Below, piece after piece: positions 17,932-25,813 of a DNA stretch of 64,000 nucleotides. The translations under genes were made by a program, and so were the position numbers. The notes under the pieces are model-generated. The model saw only the letters and a list, made by a program, of their open reading frames with translations. It had not been told where the DNA came from and made no database searches. The first letter of the stretch is position 1, and each line of letters begins with the position of its first letter. Origin of the DNA: Candidatus Borrarchaeum weybense (GTDB lineage: Archaea; Asgardarchaeota; Sifarchaeia; Borrarchaeales; Borrarchaeaceae); assembly GCA_019057385.1 (NCBI GenBank), contig JAHQJS010000005.1, forward strand, positions 254,799 through 318,798, in the 5' to 3' direction.

Positions 17932-18410
17932 TTAATATTTTTTTATTGTGAAAGATATTTCATGTGGTCTAACAAAAGGAAGAGCAAAATAACCGATTTT
18001 AATTGGTTCTAGACTCACTGTTACGCAATATTTTTTTACTTTAGGATTTAATAACTTACACGCCTTATTAAACCAGGTCTTATTAAAGTATGAAAATGGT
18101 AAGGCGCTTTAGCCGTCCCCGACAATTTATGAGGGCATTTTACCTCAATTTCATCTTTACTAACTCTAACTAACTCTTTTATAAACTTAAATGGAGTTTT
18201 AGTATGTTCTATCACATGATAGGAGATAACTTTATCAAAAGTGTCTGCTCTGAAAGGTAAATAGTTACCATCGGCAACAATATCCGCCTTGGTTTTTGTT
18301 ACATCTTTATTCCGTAAGTAGACACCAGCAGGCAAATGGCACGTTTTAATAAACAAATCTACATTAATGTCACCTTTCGGCTCGTCGCCACAGCCAACAT
18401 CAAGTATCAT
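17932..18410 (-). pseudogene. Class I SAM methyltransferase with a one-base frameshift
   Basis: The N-terminal 120 residues are a small SAM methyltransferase. They include the motif I segment ILDVGCGDEPKG, DIVADGNYLPFRADTFDKVIS and the motif SYHVIEHTKTPFKFIKELVRV. The annotated frame then runs into HTLIRPGLI and stops at 18048. In the neighbouring frame the sequence continues without a stop as FNKTWFNKACKLLNPK for about 50 more residues, ending at a TAA at 17932. The switch lies at the short A run at 18085-18087 (T run on the coding strand), consistent with loss of one base. This is either a recent frameshift or a sequencing error. The substrate is unknown. Its place between glycosyltransferases suggests glycan or lipid methylation. 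Confidence 0.75.
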
Positions 18411-18468
18411 ATAGATCAACAATTATTTGTTTTGTGTGAATATTAGTGAGCATGATATATACTCATTT

Positions 18469-19632
18469 TCAGAGTCTTAAGGTCATTAGTTCTAGAATCT
18501 GTTCCCTAAAATTTACTTCATCGTAAATCTGTGCTCTTTTTATAACTGAGTCGCTCTTTTTCCTAAAGAAATCCTCGTCACCAATAACCTTGTCGATATA
18601 TGTGGCTATTTCTGATATATGATTAAATAAAAACCCATATTTTCCTCTTTCCAATATTTCGATTGATCCTCCAGAATTATGATTGATAGGTATGCAACCG
18701 CTTGCCATTGCCTCTACAGTACTAATGCCAAAGTGTTCATTTTGCATTGGATGTACAAATACCTTAGATTGCCCTAGTATTTTTTTCACAGTTTTGAAGG
18801 GTGCATTAGGATAGAATCGAACTCTATTGTCGACTCCAAGTTCCTTACATAGCCTCTTTAGTCTTAGAAAGTAAGTATTCATGGCGGGAATCAATCCACC
18901 TATCAAATTTAATCGAACTTTCGTTTCGCATTCGCTTATTGCTTGTATTGCCAGTTCAAACCTTTTTTCTGGTGTAAACCTTCCTAAAGAAACTACTATA
19001 TCTTCTTTACTAGATCCTGGAGAATACTCAGAGACAGAAACTGGTGGATACACAACCTTGACATCTTTTCTATGCCAAACTTTTTCGACAAATCTTTTAG
19101 TAAACATGCTATTTGCACACACTATATCTGAGAAATCACCGTCAGCAGGTAATACAACTCTTCTTTGAAACAGAAGGTAAAGTTTCCAGTATATGTTATA
19201 TGGAAAACGAAAATATTTCTCAGGAAGAAGTTCTTTTATAGATGTTTCTGCGACGGTGGGAAAATGAACGTATCTTAAAACTTTAGCATTGTATTTTTTA
19301 ACATCGCTCTGTAATGGTTTGATAAATTCCATATCTAGAAAGACACTTTCCGGATGAAATTTCTTTATAGCCTTTCTTATAGGTAAATATGTAATAAGTC
19401 GGTGAAAGATTCCGAAGAGGTTTATATATTTTTTAAGAAGATAAAATTGTTGCGGCTCTTCAATTAAACTTATGCCAAAATTCTTTTCGAAAGTTGCTTT
19501 CGCATTGAATTGAGATGTTGTAGCAATCGCTACATTATGCGCTTTTTGTAAGGCTTCATCGACAACAATTGCACATAACCTTTCTCCTCCACCTTTCGAT
19601 TCGAAAAGATGATGTGCCACCAATATTCTCAG
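18469..19632 (-). CDS. GT4 family glycosyltransferase, ALG11-like
   Basis: The protein (about 387 aa) has the triple-glycine N-terminal motif VAHHLFESKGGGERL seen in ALG11/ALG2-type mannosyltransferases. Later come KVLRYVHFPTVAE, CANSMFTKRFVEKVW, VYPPV and VVSLGRFTPEKRFELAI. The EX7E region is NEHFGISTVEAMASGCIPI near residue 300. The first TTG is at 19623, but the natural N-terminus MRILVAHH would need the CTG at 19632, which stands nine bases after a perfect GGAGG. A CTG start is therefore proposed. It reads away from the ribosomal genes and belongs with the glycan region. Confidence 0.82.
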   Translation of the reverse strand: MRILVAHHLFESKGGGERLCAIVVDEALQKAHNVAIATTSQFNAKATFEKNFGISLIEEPQQFYLLKKYINLFGIFHRLITYLPIRKAIKKFHPESVFLDMEFIKPLQSDVKKYNAKVLRYVHFPTVAETSIKELLPEKYFRFPYNIYWKLYLLFQRRVVLPADGDFSDIVCANSMFTKRFVEKVWHRKDVKVVYPPVSVSEYSPGSSKEDIVVSLGRFTPEKRFELAIQAISECETKVRLNLIGGLIPAMNTYFLRLKRLCKELGVDNRVRFYPNAPFKTVKKILGQSKVFVHPMQNEHFGISTVEAMASGCIPINHNSGGSIEILERGKYGFLFNHISEIATYIDKVIGDEDFFRKKSDSVIKRAQIYDEVNFREQILELMTLRL

Positions 19633-19736
19633 CTAATAATGCCTCCTTAATTAGGAATATCCCATTAATGCTTATTCAGAATTCCTACTTAAGATAATTA
19701 AAGTATTTCTAAGAGAATTTGAGGTTAAAAGAGAAA

Positions 19737-19746
19737 CTTTAAATAG
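19737..19746 (+). promoter_or_regulatory. TATA box of the uS13-uS4-uS11 unit
   Basis: CTTTAAATAG lies about 100 bases before the GTG start of uS13 in otherwise non-coding sequence. This would give a 5' leader of roughly 75 bases. It is the best archaeal TATA match upstream of the three ribosomal genes. Confidence 0.5.
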
Positions 19747-19844
19747 TCAACTACATTAAGTATTCTCCCTTACTTTCTGGGATAAATATCCCATCAGAAA
19801 TGTTTTATGAACATTTATGGCTAATCAAATAAAAAAGGAACTAG

Positions 19845-20312
19845 GTGTCGTTATTGTCATCGTCTTTCAGACATATTATTCGTATAATAGGTACAGATAT
19901 CGATGGAAATAAACGGTTAGACATGGGCTTAACTGATATTCCAGGTGTTGATATTCGGTTATCCCATGCAATATTACATGTAGCTGATATGGACCAAACT
20001 TCAAGAGTTGGTTTTCTTAGCGATCGTGATGTGAAAAAACTTGAAGATATCATTACAGATCCCTCAAATAATGGTATTCCAAAATGGTTGTTAAATCGTC
20101 AAAAGGATCCACACACTGGCGAGGATATACATTTATTAGGCGCTCGACTAAGACTGATGACAAAAACTGATATTGATTTACTGATGAAACTCAAAACATA
20201 TAAAGGTATACGCCATTCGCAAGGACTAAAAGTGAGAGGACAAAGAACAAGGACTACTGGACGGAAAGGCAGAGTTGTTGGAGTGCGCTTGAAGAAAAGA
20301 AGCGGCAGATAA
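19845..20312 (+). CDS. rps13: Ribosomal protein uS13
   Basis: The 155 residues match archaeal/eukaryotic S13 of the small-subunit head: FRHIIRIIGTDIDGNKRL at the N-terminus, the helix-two-turn-helix region VDIRLSHAILH, GIPKWLLNRQKD, and the basic tail GIRHSQGLKVRGQRTRTTG. It contacts uS19 and the A/P-site tRNAs. The start is GTG at 19845 behind GGAAC. It is followed after 12 bp by uS4 and then uS11, the conserved archaeal order. Confidence 0.97.
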   Translation: MSLLSSSFRHIIRIIGTDIDGNKRLDMGLTDIPGVDIRLSHAILHVADMDQTSRVGFLSDRDVKKLEDIITDPSNNGIPKWLLNRQKDPHTGEDIHLLGARLRLMTKTDIDLLMKLKTYKGIRHSQGLKVRGQRTRTTGRKGRVVGVRLKKRSGR

Positions 20313-20324
20313 AGGTGATGCGTT

Positions 20325-20864
20325 ATGGGTGATCCAAAAAAACCTAAGAAAAAGTATAAGAAACCCTTTCATCCGTGGGGAAAAAATCGAATGGCTATAG
20401 AGCTCGAATTAATCGGTAAGTATGGTCTTCGTAATAAGAAGGAATACTTACGGCATGAGGCGTATCTGAGAAAGATTAGAGAACAAGCTAGGCAAATTTT
20501 AGCTATTCTAGAAACTGATAAAAGAGAGAAAGTAGAAAAGGAAATATTATCAAGATTAGAACGCCTTGGATTGATTCAAACAGAGGCAGTTATTGATGAT
20601 GTCCTTAGTTTAACAACTGAAGATCTTTTAAAACGTCGACTTCAAACTATAGTTTTTAGACAAGGCTTTGCAAAATCTATTCATCATGCGAGACAACTTC
20701 TTCTTCATGGTCACATAGCACTTCGAGGTCAAAAAATAACTTCTCCAAGTCGTCTATTGCTTAAGGAAGAAGCAAAAGAGTTAACGTATGCATCTTCGAG
20801 TCCATATATGGAAGATAGTCACCCAGAACGTCCATCTACACCAATTCCTGAATCAACTGAATAA
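20325..20864 (+). CDS. rps4: Ribosomal protein uS4
   Basis: The 179-residue protein is S4 of the small-subunit body: basic N-terminus, the segment [25 protein letters not shown] region, and an S4 RNA-binding domain with [30 protein letters not shown]. The conserved part ends near residue 155. An acidic, proline-rich tail of about 20 residues follows. ATG at 20325 with AAGGTGATG just upstream. Second gene of the uS13-uS4-uS11 unit. Confidence 0.97.
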   Translation: MGDPKKPKKKYKKPFHPWGKNRMAIELELIGKYGLRNKKEYLRHEAYLRKIREQARQILAILETDKREKVEKEILSRLERLGLIQTEAVIDDVLSLTTEDLLKRRLQTIVFRQGFAKSIHHARQLLLHGHIALRGQKITSPSRLLLKEEAKELTYASSSPYMEDSHPERPSTPIPESTE

Positions 20865-20890
20865 AAATAGTTTTTCTTGAGGTTAATTAT

Positions 20891-21289
20891 ATGAGTCACA
20901 GAAAAGAACAGAAATGGGGCGTTGCCCATATTTATTCTTCTTATAATGATACAATTGTTCATATAACGGACCTTACTGGTGCTGAAACTATTGCGCGATA
21001 TAGCGGAGGTATGATCGTTAAGGCAGATCGAGAAGAAAGCAGTCCTTACGCTGCCATGCAAGCCGCTTTTAGGGCTGCAAATGAAGCAAGAGATAAGGGT
21101 ATTTCAGCTCTTCATATAACTGTAAGAGCACCGGGTGGTCATGGCGCAAAAACACCAGGCCCAGGCGCACAAGCAGCAATCCGTGCTCTAGCCCGTGCAG
21201 GTATGCGGATTGGTAGAATTGAAGAAGTCACACCAGTTCCTCATGATGGAACTAGACGCCCAGGCGGTCGTCGTGGAAGACGCGTTTAA
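20891..21289 (+). CDS. rps11: Ribosomal protein uS11
   Basis: The 132 residues carry all uS11 hallmarks: [44 protein letters not shown], the [20 protein letters not shown] segment and the C-terminal [20 protein letters not shown]. It binds the platform near the 3' end of 16S rRNA. A T-rich run directly after the stop (21290-21305) may end transcription of the unit. The next gene on this side is the convergent tRNA-Ser. Confidence 0.97.
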   Translation: MSHRKEQKWGVAHIYSSYNDTIVHITDLTGAETIARYSGGMIVKADREESSPYAAMQAAFRAANEARDKGISALHITVRAPGGHGAKTPGPGAQAAIRALARAGMRIGRIEEVTPVPHDGTRRPGGRRGRRV

Positions 21290-21421
21290 GAATTTTTTGT
21301 TTTCTAATTACTATTATACTGTAAACACTCTCGAAAATGGAAATACAATTTCCATTCTTGTGTTCTACAAAATGACAATAGTTAATGCAACGATTTTTTA
21401 ATTCTTTAAAGAGAATTAGAA

Positions 21422-21548
21422 TGGCGCCGGGGGAGGGATTTGAACCCTCGAGCTCCAATGGAGCACAGGCTCTCAGATCTGGTTTCCAGGCATGAGCTGC
21501 AATGAATGACGCTTGCATCTGCTCCCTACCAGGCTAAGATACCCCGGC
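21422..21548 (-). tRNA. tRNA-Ser (probably GGA) with two introns, CCA encoded
   Basis: On the minus strand, acceptor GCCGGGG pairs with CCCCGGC, followed by G73 and CCA. The T arm is GAGGG-TTCAAAT-CCCTC. A long variable arm, GCTCC-ATT-GGAGC, makes this a class II tRNA. The first intron (21492-21518, 27 nt) sits at 29/30 within the anticodon stem and has a perfect BHB: GAGC/GCTC with bulges AGA and ATG and an inner stem TGCAA/TTGCA. Its removal creates the stem CAGGC/GCCTG, with 19 bases left in the loop. A second intron of 12 nt, most simply 21472-21483 at 37/38, leaves loop CTGGAAA (GGA). Its BHB is poor. Another placement would give UGA, also serine. The D stem TCTT/GGGA has two G-U pairs. 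Confidence 0.8.
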
Positions 21549-21656
21549 ATATTCAGCATTGGATACCCAAAATCGATTGGTTTCTAGAAGGCACCTTTGT
21601 TTAAATATTTATAGGCTAGGTGCTAAAGCCCCCTGTACGAATTAAAAATTATATAA

Positions 21657-22256
21657 CTATATTAATGACTTATATACATGATATCCTGCCTTTTTTCCAA
21701 TTTCTAAGACCGTATTAAACACGTTATTCAATTTTTCATATACTCTATTGTGTCCCCTTCTTATGACTAATTGAAGAGAGCCTTGTGATGTAAGATGAAG
21801 AGGAGCCTCTTCAATAATTTGGAAGACAGTTTTCATGCCGCTTGAAACTGGAGGATTTGTCACAATAATATCGAATGTTTCCTTATCTCCTTGAATAGGC
21901 TCATAAAGGTCGCCCCATCTTGCCTCTGCATTTTTAATGTAATTTTTTTTAAGATTACTCTTCGTAAGATTGATGGCTCGTCTATTAATGTCTGTCAGAA
22001 CAACTTTACTATTAGGAGATATTATTGATGCTGCTACGATACCAATTACTCCTATTCCACAACCAAGATCCAAAACCCTGTCCGAGTTGGTCAAATCCAT
22101 TTTCTCGATAAGCAATTGCGTGCCTTTATCGATTTTGGATTGTGAAAAAACGTCTGGAGCAGAAACGAACTCAAACAATTTACCTCGTAGATACACAGAA
22201 ATTGTTTTCGTTTTTAACGAGGATGTGGGCATTTTAGACGAATATGGCTTTGGCAT
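21657..22256 (-). CDS. RsmC-like class I methyltransferase
   Basis: This 199-residue protein is of the methyltransferase-small (MTS) type. It shows VLDLGCGIGVIGIVAA (SAM loop) near residue 62, VVLTDINRRAINLTKSN, and the catalytic NPPVSSG near 127, followed by QIIEEAPLHLTSQGSLQLVI. The pattern matches archaeal relatives of RsmC, which methylate guanine N2 or related positions in rRNA or tRNA. The C-terminus ends in KKAGYHVYKSLI. It lies 24 bp downstream of cbf5 in the same direction, so it may be the last gene of the ribosomal unit. The exact RNA target is unknown. Confidence 0.85.
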   Translation of the reverse strand: MPKPYSSKMPTSSLKTKTISVYLRGKLFEFVSAPDVFSQSKIDKGTQLLIEKMDLTNSDRVLDLGCGIGVIGIVAASIISPNSKVVLTDINRRAINLTKSNLKKNYIKNAEARWGDLYEPIQGDKETFDIIVTNPPVSSGMKTVFQIIEEAPLHLTSQGSLQLVIRRGHNRVYEKLNNVFNTVLEIGKKAGYHVYKSLI

Positions 22257-22280
22257 TTTTCTCAGGGACCTTATCTTTTA

Positions 22281-23317
22281 CTATTGTTTAAAGGATTTCC
22301 ACTCTGGATACGTTGAGCGTGGCATTATGACTTTCTTTGTATTAGCAACTATGCCATGATCTATTTCAAGAATCTCTTTACTTAACATAGTAGCCTCAGC
22401 AATACCAATTGCTTCGCCTTTCTGAGTAAATATGGCTACAGTACCACCTGGTTTGATATTATCGCTTAACTTTAATACACCAGGCGCCGTTAATTTTGCC
22501 CCATGGCATATTGCATCGACTGCAGAGTCTCGAATCACCAGCTTTGGAAGATGAACTAAGCCTTCTTCCACAGGTTGTATTACCTTACGCAGATACTGTT
22601 CCTTTCCATCCTCTTTCCAATAGTGATATGCATCGTTTACTTCAAGAAGTGTAACAAGAGTGTCATCCTCCTTGAATGGACCTGCACGCGTTCTCCTTAG
22701 TTCTAACATATGAGCCCCCGTGCCCAACACTTCGCCAATATCATGTACCAGCTTCCTCATATAGAATCCCGCTTCGCAACCGACTCGAATGAGCACGTCT
22801 TTTCCTAAAATTTCTAATACATTTGTATAATATACTCTACGGATTCTTAAGCGTCTTTTTACAGAAGATCTTAGTGGAGGACGCTGATAAAGTGGGCCTG
22901 TAAACTCTTGACATATTGTCTCTATTTTTTCGTGATCTACTTCTTTGTGAAGACGCATTATGCAGATGTATTCTTTCCCAGCAGGAAGCCAACTTTGTAC
23001 AACCTTTGTTGCACGTTCTAAAGCAACTGGAAGAATTCCTGTTACGCCGGGATTACTCTATTCTGAAGATTAACTCACCTTCAGAACTCTAGAGTCCCTC
23101 CATGTCCTGCTTTCTTTAATTCCAGAATTCTTTTGATCCATGCTACAACTTCATGACTTGTTGGTCCAGCAGGTTTATCTAAATTGATTATTCCAAAGGC
23201 TAAATGCTTTTCAATAGGACGTTCAGCAGGCTTATAACCCCATTCAGGATTTGTCGCCTCCTGTGCTTTAGTGATTAATTCTCCCCGCACGTCACTAGGT
23301 AGGCGGCCTCTTTCCAT
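22281..23317 (-). CDS. cbf5: Cbf5/TruB-family rRNA pseudouridine synthase, gene split by an intron
   Basis: The gene consists of exon 1 (23317-23089), a 35-nt intron (23088-23054) and exon 2 (23053-22281). Joined, they encode 333 residues. Exon 1 has [21 protein letters not shown] and KAGHGGTL. Exon 2 continues [19 protein letters not shown], so splicing recreates the catalytic GTLDP motif. Next come [44 protein letters not shown] and a C-terminal PUA domain ([24 protein letters not shown]). Cbf5 is the catalytic subunit of H/ACA guide RNPs and also acts on tRNA U55. Without splicing, translation ends two codons after the junction. It is the last but one gene of the ribosomal-secY unit. Confidence 0.95.
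23054..23088 (-). other. BHB intron in cbf5 pre-mRNA
   Basis: The exon ends GGGA and TCCC pair. The central helix is CTCT/AGAG (4 bp) with three-base bulges AGA and TAA. The intron stem is GTTCTGAAG/CTTCAGAAT (one G-U). Cutting after the second base of each bulge joins CTAG to ATCCC, making the codons for Leu-Asp-Pro. This is the substrate form of the archaeal tRNA splicing endonuclease. Confidence 0.88.
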
Positions 23318-23388
23318 TTTTTCACCTTCTCATTTTTGGAAATCCCAAAAAGTTATTTATATTACAATAAAATAAGTAAAATTAAAAA

Positions 23389-23673
23389 TTAGGGCAGAAC
23401 GATTTTAACCCGTTCTTTTAATGCATCAGTCATCCCCGCAGCCTCAATTGCTTTAAGAACTGCTTCATCATCTGATCCTCGTCCGATTTCAATTTTTTCC
23501 GTTGTTGGTTCGATGTGTCGTATTGATGCACGTCGTCTTTTTACACCGTTTAATTCTTTAGGACCAGTTATTTCCACAGTTTTTGGGTCAACAATATCTA
23601 GGATCACACATTTTCTTCCGACTTCTCTCCCAGCCGTTTTTACGCAAATTCGTCCAATTTCTATCGCAGGCAT
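23389..23673 (-). CDS. rpl14e: Ribosomal protein eL14
   Basis: The protein (94 aa) is the archaeal form of eL14, a KOW/SH3-like large-subunit protein: MPAIEIGRICVKTAGREVG, KCVILDIVDPKTVEITG, and KRRRASIRHIEPT. The ATG at 23673 is chosen because the upstream GTG at 23685 overlaps the Shine-Dalgarno AGGAGGTG. The cmk stop codon ends one base before this ATG, so the genes are translationally linked. It precedes cbf5 as in many archaea. Confidence 0.93.
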   Translation of the reverse strand: MPAIEIGRICVKTAGREVGRKCVILDIVDPKTVEITGPKELNGVKRRRASIRHIEPTTEKIEIGRGSDDEAVLKAIEAAGMTDALKERVKIVLP

Positions 23674-23674
23674 T

Positions 23675-24241
23675 TCATTTTTCACCTCCTATGAATTCTT
23701 GTATTGCTGTTTTTAAGATATTTGTTATTGAATCAATTGACCATTTGTCAGTATTAAGGATGATATCAAAGATGCTCAGGTCTTGAACGTCAATATTATA
23801 AATTTTTTTGTACCTCTTTCTTTCGCTTGTTTCACGCTTTGTCGTTTCGCCTAAAGCGTATTCATAAGGATCTCCGTCTCTTTGAGCAATTCTTTCGACA
23901 CGTACTTCTAATGGTGCGGTCACAAAGATGTTAAGATCAACAAAATCTTTACACATCCAGGCAGTCAAATGTCCATCTAACACTACATTTCCTTTTTTTG
24001 CTGCATCTATACTTCTTTCATCAATTTCTTTATCAATATGAATATTCTTCTCTGCAAATGTGCTAAAAGTGCTTAAATCCATTTCTCTTTGTTGAGCCAT
24101 TTGCCTAAAGATTTTTCCCGCAGAGATATGTTCTAATTCAAAGGCTTCCGCAATGTGTTTAGCAAAAGTGGATTTTCCAGCACCAGCTGTTCCAGAAATC
24201 GCTATTGTAAGACCCTTATTTTGGGGCAAACTATTCACCAA
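23675..24241 (-). CDS. cmk: Cytidylate kinase
   Basis: The 188-residue P-loop NMP kinase phosphorylates CMP and dCMP. The Walker A motif is ISGTAGAGKSTFAKHIAEAF near residue 14, followed by HISAGKIFRQMA (NMP-binding), the segment NVVLDGHLTAW, and the LID arginines RVERIAQRDGD and RETSERKRYKKIY. It matches the archaeal short Cmk. The gene between eL34 and eL14 is the standard archaeal arrangement. The probable start is TTG at 24241 or GTG three bases later. Confidence 0.93.
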   Translation of the reverse strand: MVNSLPQNKGLTIAISGTAGAGKSTFAKHIAEAFELEHISAGKIFRQMAQQREMDLSTFSTFAEKNIHIDKEIDERSIDAAKKGNVVLDGHLTAWMCKDFVDLNIFVTAPLEVRVERIAQRDGDPYEYALGETTKRETSERKRYKKIYNIDVQDLSIFDIILNTDKWSIDSITNILKTAIQEFIGGEK

Positions 24242-24275
24242 TATAAGAAAAAGAAATCAGTTTAAAAAAATGTTG

Positions 24276-24542
24276 CTAAATTCTTGCCGCCTGTTTTGTG
24301 AGTTCTTGCAGGCATTGAGGACAAAGATGCCCGCCATAAGGTCTTTCTGGACGGCGCTGCGTCTTTGGCAACTTTCTTATTTCTGCGGCGGAAAGGCGAG
24401 GAACACCTGATAACAATTTTCCGCAGTTTGCACACTTACTTTTTCTCACTTTTTTCTTCTTATAATGTGTAGTTGTTCGACCACCTGGCAATTTCATTTT
24501 TCGTTTTTTAATTAACCGAGTACGATAACGTGGTGCTGGCAT
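24276..24542 (-). CDS. rpl34e: Ribosomal protein eL34
   Basis: This 88-residue basic zinc protein matches eL34: MPAPRYRTRLIKKRKMKLPGG, TTTHYKKKKVRKSKCANCG with the first CxxC, the conserved GVPRLSAAEIRKLPKTQRRPERPYGG and a second CPQC. It is a large-subunit surface protein shared by archaea and eukaryotes. An in-frame upstream codon at 24554 exists, but MPAPRYR at 24542 is the family N-terminus. Confidence 0.93.
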   Translation of the reverse strand: MPAPRYRTRLIKKRKMKLPGGRTTTHYKKKKVRKSKCANCGKLLSGVPRLSAAEIRKLPKTQRRPERPYGGHLCPQCLQELTKQAARI

Positions 24543-24600
24543 CTTGTTTTTCACCTACTTTTAACTGTTTTTAGTTACTTTTAACTCATCTGTATTTACT

Positions 24601-25194
24601 TCAGCTCGTCTGGAAAGCAGAAAGACCTCCCATACCGATATTTATACCAAAGATCCTCTGGACTATTGCACCAAATGCAAAGCTCGTCATGGCGTACCAC
24701 CAAACGAAGAGTAGCGCGTATAGGTTCTCTGCTCCAACATTCGCTCCAAAGAACGCAATTGGGAAGCTGAACGGAAGTATTACCACGTATCTAGCCCCTT
24801 CACCCGCAATAAGTGGTAAGTAACCATTGAAGAATCCATTTATTATCCAGAAAAGCGCAAAGAACCCTGGCATGTAAATGAACATTGGTTTAAACCTTTC
24901 CATCATTACTCTGCTTTGAATCTTCTGTATATAATTTTCTTTACGTTTCACCTTTCGATAAAGTCGCTTGTTAGCGGTTTTTTGAGCCTCAGCCTTTGCC
25001 TTATTCCAAGTTGCGATTTCCTTCTGGTAGCGATTAAGCTTGTCCATGTCCATTACGAAGCGACTAACAAGGCTAATCACTACGGAGAGTAGAATGGACA
25101 ACGATAGAATAAATAGAGTGGACCCTGGACGCTGGCCTATACCAACGTTATATAACCACTGATAAAATGGAATTAAGATGTTCCACCATGCCAT
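24601..25194 (-). CDS. DUF106 / EMC3-TMCO1-like membrane protein (Oxa1 superfamily)
   Basis: This 197-residue protein has a first transmembrane helix (LFILSLSILLSVVISLVSRF), a basic cytoplasmic coiled coil (MDKLNRYQKEIATWNKAKAEAQK to RMERFKPM-like), and two C-terminal helices. DUF106 proteins are the archaeal members of the Oxa1/YidC/Get1/EMC3 insertase superfamily, which inserts membrane proteins. The gene sits next to secY and adk, the usual archaeal position. The function is inferred from the family and structure, with no direct proof for this protein. Confidence 0.87.
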   Translation of the reverse strand: MAWWNILIPFYQWLYNVGIGQRPGSTLFILSLSILLSVVISLVSRFVMDMDKLNRYQKEIATWNKAKAEAQKTANKRLYRKVKRKENYIQKIQSRVMMERFKPMFIYMPGFFALFWIINGFFNGYLPLIAGEGARYVVILPFSFPIAFFGANVGAENLYALLFVWWYAMTSFAFGAIVQRIFGINIGMGGLSAFQTS

Positions 25195-25197
25195 TTT

Positions 25198-25794
25198 TTA
25201 ATTCACACCCTTTAATACGACTGCTAATTCTTCTGCAGTCTCATCAACCATACCTTCCTTATTTTTTACGATTTTGACAGTGGCTCCTGTCAAAACTGAA
25301 ATTGCAGTCGCAGCTGCCCGACATAGGTTTTGATGAGTGTTGATTTCTATCGTAGAATCTTGATCACGAGTTCTAGTTTCATCCTTTGAACGTCTACTAA
25401 AGATAAATTCTGGTTCTGCTTCAACAAGTACAATTACATCTGGTTTAAGTGTAGTGATAACCCATTCGGGTAATCCTGCTAGATAACCTTCTGGAGTTGC
25501 GATCAACATATGAGTATCGACTATTAATAGCTTTCCCTGTGCTGCTTTTTTTGCTATGATCTCTGCTGCATTCTTTTGAATTTCCCGTTGTTTTTCAGGT
25601 GGGAGTAGACGCATTTGATCTCTGTTTTCCACAAATCCTGAATTTACTGCCGCGTCAAACATCACAGATCCGTAATTTACGATCTCTACGGTATACTCTT
25701 GTCTAGCAATATCCGCCGCTTTATTCAAGACTGTTGTTTTCCCAACTCCGGGAATTCCAGTAACGATGACAATGCGTTTACTAGCCACACTCAT
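25198..25794 (-). CDS. adkA: Archaeal-type adenylate kinase
   Basis: The 198 residues match AdkA, the archaeal trimeric adenylate kinase that interconverts AMP, ADP and ATP: P-loop VIVTGIPGVGKTTVLNKA near residue 9, VNYGSVMFDAA, RDQMRLLPPEKQREIQ, LIVDTHMLIATPEGYLAGLP, and RDQDSTIEINTHQNLCRAAA near 150. It lies four bases upstream of the DUF106 gene and just downstream of secY, as in most archaea. Confidence 0.95.
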   Translation of the reverse strand: MSVASKRIVIVTGIPGVGKTTVLNKAADIARQEYTVEIVNYGSVMFDAAVNSGFVENRDQMRLLPPEKQREIQKNAAEIIAKKAAQGKLLIVDTHMLIATPEGYLAGLPEWVITTLKPDVIVLVEAEPEFIFSRRSKDETRTRDQDSTIEINTHQNLCRAAATAISVLTGATVKIVKNKEGMVDETAEELAVVLKGVN

Positions 25795-25813
25795 GAATTA
25801 TCGCTCCGTTAAA

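Noticed and set aside
18040..18100. An intron in the methyltransferase
   Set aside because: The two frames meet with a shift of one base and no extra sequence, so a frameshift is the simpler cause.
21450..21548. tRNA-Met reading from the CTCATG segment on the minus strand
   Set aside because: It leaves the D arm and variable arm unresolved, while the 29/30 intron gives a perfect BHB and a standard class II serine tRNA.
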